DNA from: Olivibacter sp. XZL3
GTDB taxonomy: Bacteria; Bacteroidota; Bacteroidia; Sphingobacteriales; Sphingobacteriaceae
DNA length: 64,000 bases
Reading direction: 5' to 3'
Assembly (NCBI RefSeq): GCF_004368405.1
Contig: NZ_SBJH01000010.1
Coordinates: forward strand, 1 to 64,000
The position numbers were made by a program, and so were the translations under genes. Below the pieces are notes generated by a model. That model saw only the letters and a program-made list of their open reading frames with translations, had not been told where the DNA came from and did not search any database. This document shows, piece by piece, positions 60,542-64,000 of this stretch (positions are counted from its first letter, which is position 1; every line of letters begins with the position of its first letter).

Positions 60542-61303
60542 ATGGAGTTGACCATAAAGGAAGACAAAGAGTTTAAATTTATAGACGAAGGAACGGGAGA
60601 AGTGGTGCTTATGCTCCATGGCTTAATGGGTGCCTTGAGTAATTGGGAAGATACTGTGAGCGAATTGAAAGAGAACTATAGGGTCATTATTCCCATGTTA
60701 CCCATCTATGACATGCCGATTATTTCCACGGGCGTTAAGAGCCTGACGAAATGGTTCGAGAAGTTTGTCAATCATCTTCAGTTAAAAGATTTCGTACTCA
60801 TCGGTAACTCGTTGGGCGGACATGTGGCCCTTATGTACGTAGCGGAACATCAGGATAATGTGAAAGCGTTGGTGCTTACCGGAAGTTCGGGTTTATATGA
60901 AAATTCTTTTGGAGGCTCTTTCCCGAGAAGAGAAAGCTACGACTATATAAAAGAAAAGGTCGAATTTACTTTTTATGACCCAAAAATAGCGACCAAAGAG
61001 CTAGTAGACGAAGTATTTGCAACGGTCAATAATAAAGAACGCGTCATAAAGACCATTGCCATGGCAAAGTCGGCTATTCGGCATAACATGGCAAAAGAGC
61101 TTCCGAATATCAAGATCCGCGTCGGATTGATTTGGGGTAAAAATGATAAAATTACGCCGCCAGACGTCGCGGAAGAATTTTTGGAACGATTACCCAATGC
61201 AGAACTGACGTGGATCGACCAATGTGGTCATGCGCCGATGATGGAGCAGCCTTTGCAGTTTAATCAGCACTTAAAGACGTTTTTGAGTAAATTGGATACG
61301 TAA
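60542..61303 (+). CDS. Alpha/beta hydrolase
   Basis: It has 253 residues. The oxyanion region is LMLHGLMGALSNWED, the nucleophile elbow GNSLGG (near residue 96), the acid WGKNDKITPPD, and the His IDQCGHAPMMEQP. The sequence and layout resemble MenH/BioH-like or meta-cleavage hydrolases, but the substrate is unknown. It follows YqeY by 62 bp and precedes the CBS gene by 154 bp. Confidence 0.88.
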   Translation: MELTIKEDKEFKFIDEGTGEVVLMLHGLMGALSNWEDTVSELKENYRVIIPMLPIYDMPIISTGVKSLTKWFEKFVNHLQLKDFVLIGNSLGGHVALMYVAEHQDNVKALVLTGSSGLYENSFGGSFPRRESYDYIKEKVEFTFYDPKIATKELVDEVFATVNNKERVIKTIAMAKSAIRHNMAKELPNIKIRVGLIWGKNDKITPPDVAEEFLERLPNAELTWIDQCGHAPMMEQPLQFNQHLKTFLSKLDT

Positions 61304-61457
61304 AATTTATTCTAAGAATCTTTTTAACACATAGATTAAACCAAACGTTGTTTTTATCGTATATATATTATATACTTATTATTAATTGCGCAGAAAGCAT
61401 GGTACCCTAATCAGGTATAAGTACGAAGCGATTGACTAAAAAACGTAAAAAACAGCG

Positions 61458-62126
61458 ATGACTTCAGGTGAAATCATAAAGAATGACATATTTCCTGTGC
61501 GCCCAGAGGATACGTTGCAATTTCTTCTGGACAGAATGGCAGAATATAAAGTGTCACAACTGCCTGTAGTACAGAACGATTTTTATTTGGGTTTAGTTGT
61601 CGAGGACGATCTTTTGGAGCATGTTGGTGATGAGATGCGTTTGGAAGCTGTTGCCTCCAAGCATGCACTCAAATTGATTTTTGCATTCGAAAACCAACAT
61701 GTATACGATACCCTCCGTCTTTTTCATGCGCATGGACTGGACATATTGCCGGTTGTAGACGAGCAACAGCAGTACAAAGGTGTAATCACCTTGAAAAATT
61801 TAACGGATTTTCTGGCAGGTAATATGGCGTCGGATGCCGAAGGCGGGATCATTGTGTTGGAGATTGGGAATCGGGACAATTCCTTATCTCATATAGCACA
61901 AATCGTCGAATCCGACAATACGCAAATTCTAAGTTCAAGTGTACGCGATTTCCCCGAATCAACCAAATTAGAAATTACATTGAAATTGAACAGAACGGAT
62001 ATATCGTCTATCGTGGCGGCTTTTTTGAGGCACGATTATATCGTCAAGGCAATTTATAATGATAAGAGAGGATTTGATACCACGCGAGATCGTTACGATC
62101 AGCTGATGAAATACCTGGATTTATAA
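61458..62126 (+). CDS. CBS-domain protein
   Basis: It has 222 residues. Two CBS motifs are present: IIKNDIFPVRPEDTLQFLLDRMAEYKVSQLPVV at the start and VYDTLRLFHAHGLDILPVVDEQQQYKGVITLKNL in the middle. The C-terminal part has an ACT-like look (LSHIAQIVESDNTQILSSS, EITLKLNRTDISSIVAAFLRHDYIV). CBS pairs bind adenosyl ligands and act as energy sensors. In Bacteroidota a gene of this type often sits just before nadK, as here. Confidence 0.85.
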   Translation: MTSGEIIKNDIFPVRPEDTLQFLLDRMAEYKVSQLPVVQNDFYLGLVVEDDLLEHVGDEMRLEAVASKHALKLIFAFENQHVYDTLRLFHAHGLDILPVVDEQQQYKGVITLKNLTDFLAGNMASDAEGGIIVLEIGNRDNSLSHIAQIVESDNTQILSSSVRDFPESTKLEITLKLNRTDISSIVAAFLRHDYIVKAIYNDKRGFDTTRDRYDQLMKYLDL

Positions 62127-62222
62127 TGTCGGATGGACCTCATGAGCGGCTTTTAAAAGGACGTCAATCGGCGAAGCGGCGCTTATGTAAGCCTCATCTC
62201 CGCAAGAAAACAATTTATTTTG

Positions 62223-63113
62223 ATGAAAATAGCCATATACGGACGGGAGTTTCAATATGCGGTCATACAATATGTACAAGCCTTATTTGATCTTTTAGCC
62301 GAAGAAGGAGTGGGAATTTGGGTGTATCAACCCTTCAACGAATTTTTAGCCGATAAGATCGCTTGGAAACAAACCACCCATTCTTTCGAGGTACATAAAG
62401 ACCTTCCAAAGGATATTCGGTTTATGTTAAGCCTCGGTGGAGATGGTACGATGCTCGCTGCGGTCTCAATTATTGCCGATAGTGGCATCCCGGTTACTGG
62501 GATCAACTTCGGCCGATTGGGCTTTTTAGCCAGTATCAATAAAGATAAGATAGAGGATGCCCTGAGGCAATTGCTGACCGGCAGTTACGACATCGAAAAG
62601 CGGGTATTGTTAGCTACCTACAAGGAGGATGGAAGCGGAACTGCCGCCAAACAACTGGCCTTCGCCTTAAATGATATTACCATCATTAAAAAAGACAGTT
62701 CTGCCATGATCACCGTTCACGCTTATGTGAATAATGAGCTGTTAAACGCTTACTGGGCTGATGGTTTGATTATCGCAACGCCAACAGGTTCTACGGCTTA
62801 TTCACTAAGTTGCGGCGGACCCATCGTCATGCCCGGCTCCGGCAATTTTATTATTACCCCTATCTCACCACACAACCTAAATGTCCGGCCCATTGTTGTG
62901 TCAGACAGCAGCACAATCCGGATCGAGGTGGATAGCAGGAGCGACTCTTTCCTTTTTTCTTACGATTCAACCACCGAAACGGTCAATACCGGAGCGGTTA
63001 TCAATATTCAGAAAGCCGATTTTACCGTCAACCTGATTCGGTTAAAGAACGAAAGCTTTTTTAGTACCATACGTCACAAACTCTTATGGGGACTGGATAC
63101 AAGAAACTACTAA
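62223..63113 (+). CDS. nadK: NAD kinase
   Basis: It phosphorylates NAD to NADP. It has 296 residues. The GGDG motif is MLSLGGDGTMLAAV at ~62-75; the second conserved region is TPTGSTAYSLSCGGPIVMPG. NFGRLGFLA and the Gly-rich loop complete the ATP/NAD sites. The ATG at 62223 is used, not the TTG one codon earlier. The CBS gene upstream and uppS downstream match the usual Bacteroidota order, with a gap of 373 bp before uppS. Confidence 0.95.
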   Translation: MKIAIYGREFQYAVIQYVQALFDLLAEEGVGIWVYQPFNEFLADKIAWKQTTHSFEVHKDLPKDIRFMLSLGGDGTMLAAVSIIADSGIPVTGINFGRLGFLASINKDKIEDALRQLLTGSYDIEKRVLLATYKEDGSGTAAKQLAFALNDITIIKKDSSAMITVHAYVNNELLNAYWADGLIIATPTGSTAYSLSCGGPIVMPGSGNFIITPISPHNLNVRPIVVSDSSTIRIEVDSRSDSFLFSYDSTTETVNTGAVINIQKADFTVNLIRLKNESFFSTIRHKLLWGLDTRNY

Positions 63114-63486
63114 ACATCCGATAAGTGATCCGCTGAGAAGGATGTTGCAGGTAATAGTTTGGCCACTGAGCACGCAAAGCCCGAAGTGTATAGCATAAAG
63201 CCCGGAGCAGCTTATAACTGATCACTAAAGAAGATCACTAATTCGATTAATTCTCTTATCTTTACCACCTTTATTGGAAATGCGCCTTATATCTAAAGAT
63301 ACATTTGTATTGCTTGCAGTTGTGCTTTCTTGTACTCCTTGCCGGAGAACCTTAATTTTGGCGGAGAATTAGTAAATTCTGCATAGTTAGAGAAGGAAAG
63401 GCGTTTTATTGGCGATATTGCGGTTGCATATGCTATATTTAGGGCAAAATGCCCTGTTTATATAAAGAGAAGATTTAGCTTTTAAG
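63114..63486. other. Gene-free spacer between nadK and uppS (with R10)
   Basis: The left ~130 bp has repeated-word texture (GTATAGCATAAAGCCCGGAG, ATAACTGATCACTAAAGAAGATCACTAATTC). A 30-codon open frame at 63280-63372 begins like a lipoprotein. No larger gene was seen, although in many relatives a DUF6089/PorG-like gene sits here. Confidence 0.55.
63280..63372 (+). CDS. Possible very small lipoprotein-like ORF
   Basis: A 30-residue frame reads MRLISKDTFVLLAVVLSCTP and continues CRRTLILAEN. It has a basic start, a hydrophobic core and LSC that resembles a lipobox. A near-promoter TATCTTTA lies just upstream. It could be chance or the truncated start of a lost gene between nadK and uppS. Confidence 0.22.
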   Translation: MRLISKDTFVLLAVVLSCTPCRRTLILAEN

Positions 63487-64000
63487 ATGACTGATATTGA
63501 ACTTATAGACCGCAGTAAGCTGCCTCGCCACATTGCCATTATCATGGACGGTAATGGGCGTTGGGCGAAAGAGCGCGGTAAGTTGAGAGTGTTTGGACAT
63601 AAACGGGGCGTGGATGCTGTGAGAGACGTGTTGGAAGGTGCTGTGGAAATAGGCGTGCCTTACCTCACTTTATATACATTTTCTACCGAAAACTGGAACC
63701 GCCCCAAATTGGAGGTGGCGGCCCTTATGGAATTGCTGGTCTCGTCCATTGGTAGGGAGACGAAGAGGCTGATGGCCAACGGAGTGAAGCTCAATGCTAT
63801 CGGAAATTTAGAACAATTACCTCCCAAAGCATTAGCCCATTTAAAGCAATGCATGGAGGAAACCGCTGCCAATACGAAATGTACACTTACATTGGCACTA
63901 AGTTATAGTTCGCGGTGGGAAATTACAGCTGCCGCAAAGAAAATAGCGGAGTCTGTTGAGAAGGGTTTAATAAAGGCAGCCGATATCGATGAGCATCTGT
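63487..64000 (+). CDS. uppS: Isoprenyl transferase (undecaprenyl diphosphate synthase), partial
   Basis: It makes the C55 lipid carrier for cell-wall synthesis by cis-condensation. The visible 171 residues include RHIAIIMDGNGRWAKERG with the catalytic Asp21, FGHKRGVDAVRDVLEGAVEIG, LTLYTFSTENWNRP and the LALSYSSRWEI region. The gene runs beyond the right edge; the C-terminal ~75 residues are missing. bamA-type genes usually follow in this phylum but are not in view. Confidence 0.95.
   Translation, partial: MTDIELIDRSKLPRHIAIIMDGNGRWAKERGKLRVFGHKRGVDAVRDVLEGAVEIGVPYLTLYTFSTENWNRPKLEVAALMELLVSSIGRETKRLMANGVKLNAIGNLEQLPPKALAHLKQCMEETAANTKCTLTLALSYSSRWEITAAAKKIAESVEKGLIKAADIDEHL

Overview
The window is a stretch of chromosome from a member of the Bacteroidota, most likely Sphingobacteriaceae or a close relative (an inference; no 16S is in view). 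The reasons are the promoter grammar (TTG, about 20 nt, then TAnnTTTG, ending a few bases before the start codon), the scarcity of Shine-Dalgarno sequences, and marker families such as DUF4271, DUF1599, BT_3928-type DoxX, PorT-like barrels, YtxJ and M42/M3 peptidases. The ATP synthase operon also lacks atpD and atpC. No phage, complete insertion sequence, CRISPR array or tRNA was seen. Nearly all of it is core housekeeping DNA.

Layout. 1-81: the 3' end of a 5S rRNA gene and its terminator, closing an rRNA operon. 82-8.3 kb: a repeat-rich spacer, an RsuA-type pseudouridine synthase with a 60-bp tandem repeat in its N-terminus, a lytic transglycosylase, uvrA, a DUF59 Fe-S assembly protein and a KhtT/KhtU-like K+ efflux pair. 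8.4-18.4 kb: a cobalamin riboswitch controlling metE, an Nnr fusion, lipA, an OsmC protein, ytxJ, a TPR protein with ribH, and recF followed by a DciA-type gene. 18.4-34 kb: aroK, a DoxX protein, DUF1599, folP, a Ycf48-like propeller, an MFS transporter, an M42 peptidase, a 2OG-Fe(II) oxygenase, an SSADH-type dehydrogenase, DUF4271-hemD, and a PBP1A-uvrC operon. 34.4-40.3 kb: the ATP synthase operon (atpZ-like, small membrane gene, atpB, E, F, H, A, G). 40.5-64 kb: an e(P4)-type phosphatase, a PorT-like barrel next to nadE, lnt, rsmI, serS, a LOG protein, an M3 peptidase, a UbiA-like prenyltransferase, engB, menG, an SDR, YqeY, an alpha/beta hydrolase, a CBS protein, nadK and the start of uppS.

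Functional links visible here: metE under B12 control; quinone biosynthesis (UbiA-like and menG flanking engB); NAD(P) metabolism (nadE, nadK, Nnr repair); envelope synthesis (PBP1A, lytic transglycosylase, lnt, uppS); and recF with a DciA-type replication factor.

The most unusual content is in the spacers. At least ten intergenic segments are built from short, imperfectly doubled words and inverted arms. Some words recur exactly or nearly so tens of kilobases apart (a 33-bp exact match between 104-136 and 48611-48643). A separate hairpin repeat occurs at 25192-25256 and 51893-51983, and its two copies differ by a change that preserves base pairing. Several elements sit at convergent gene ends, one lies inside the ATP synthase operon, and arms of others contain the TAnnTTTG promoter box.
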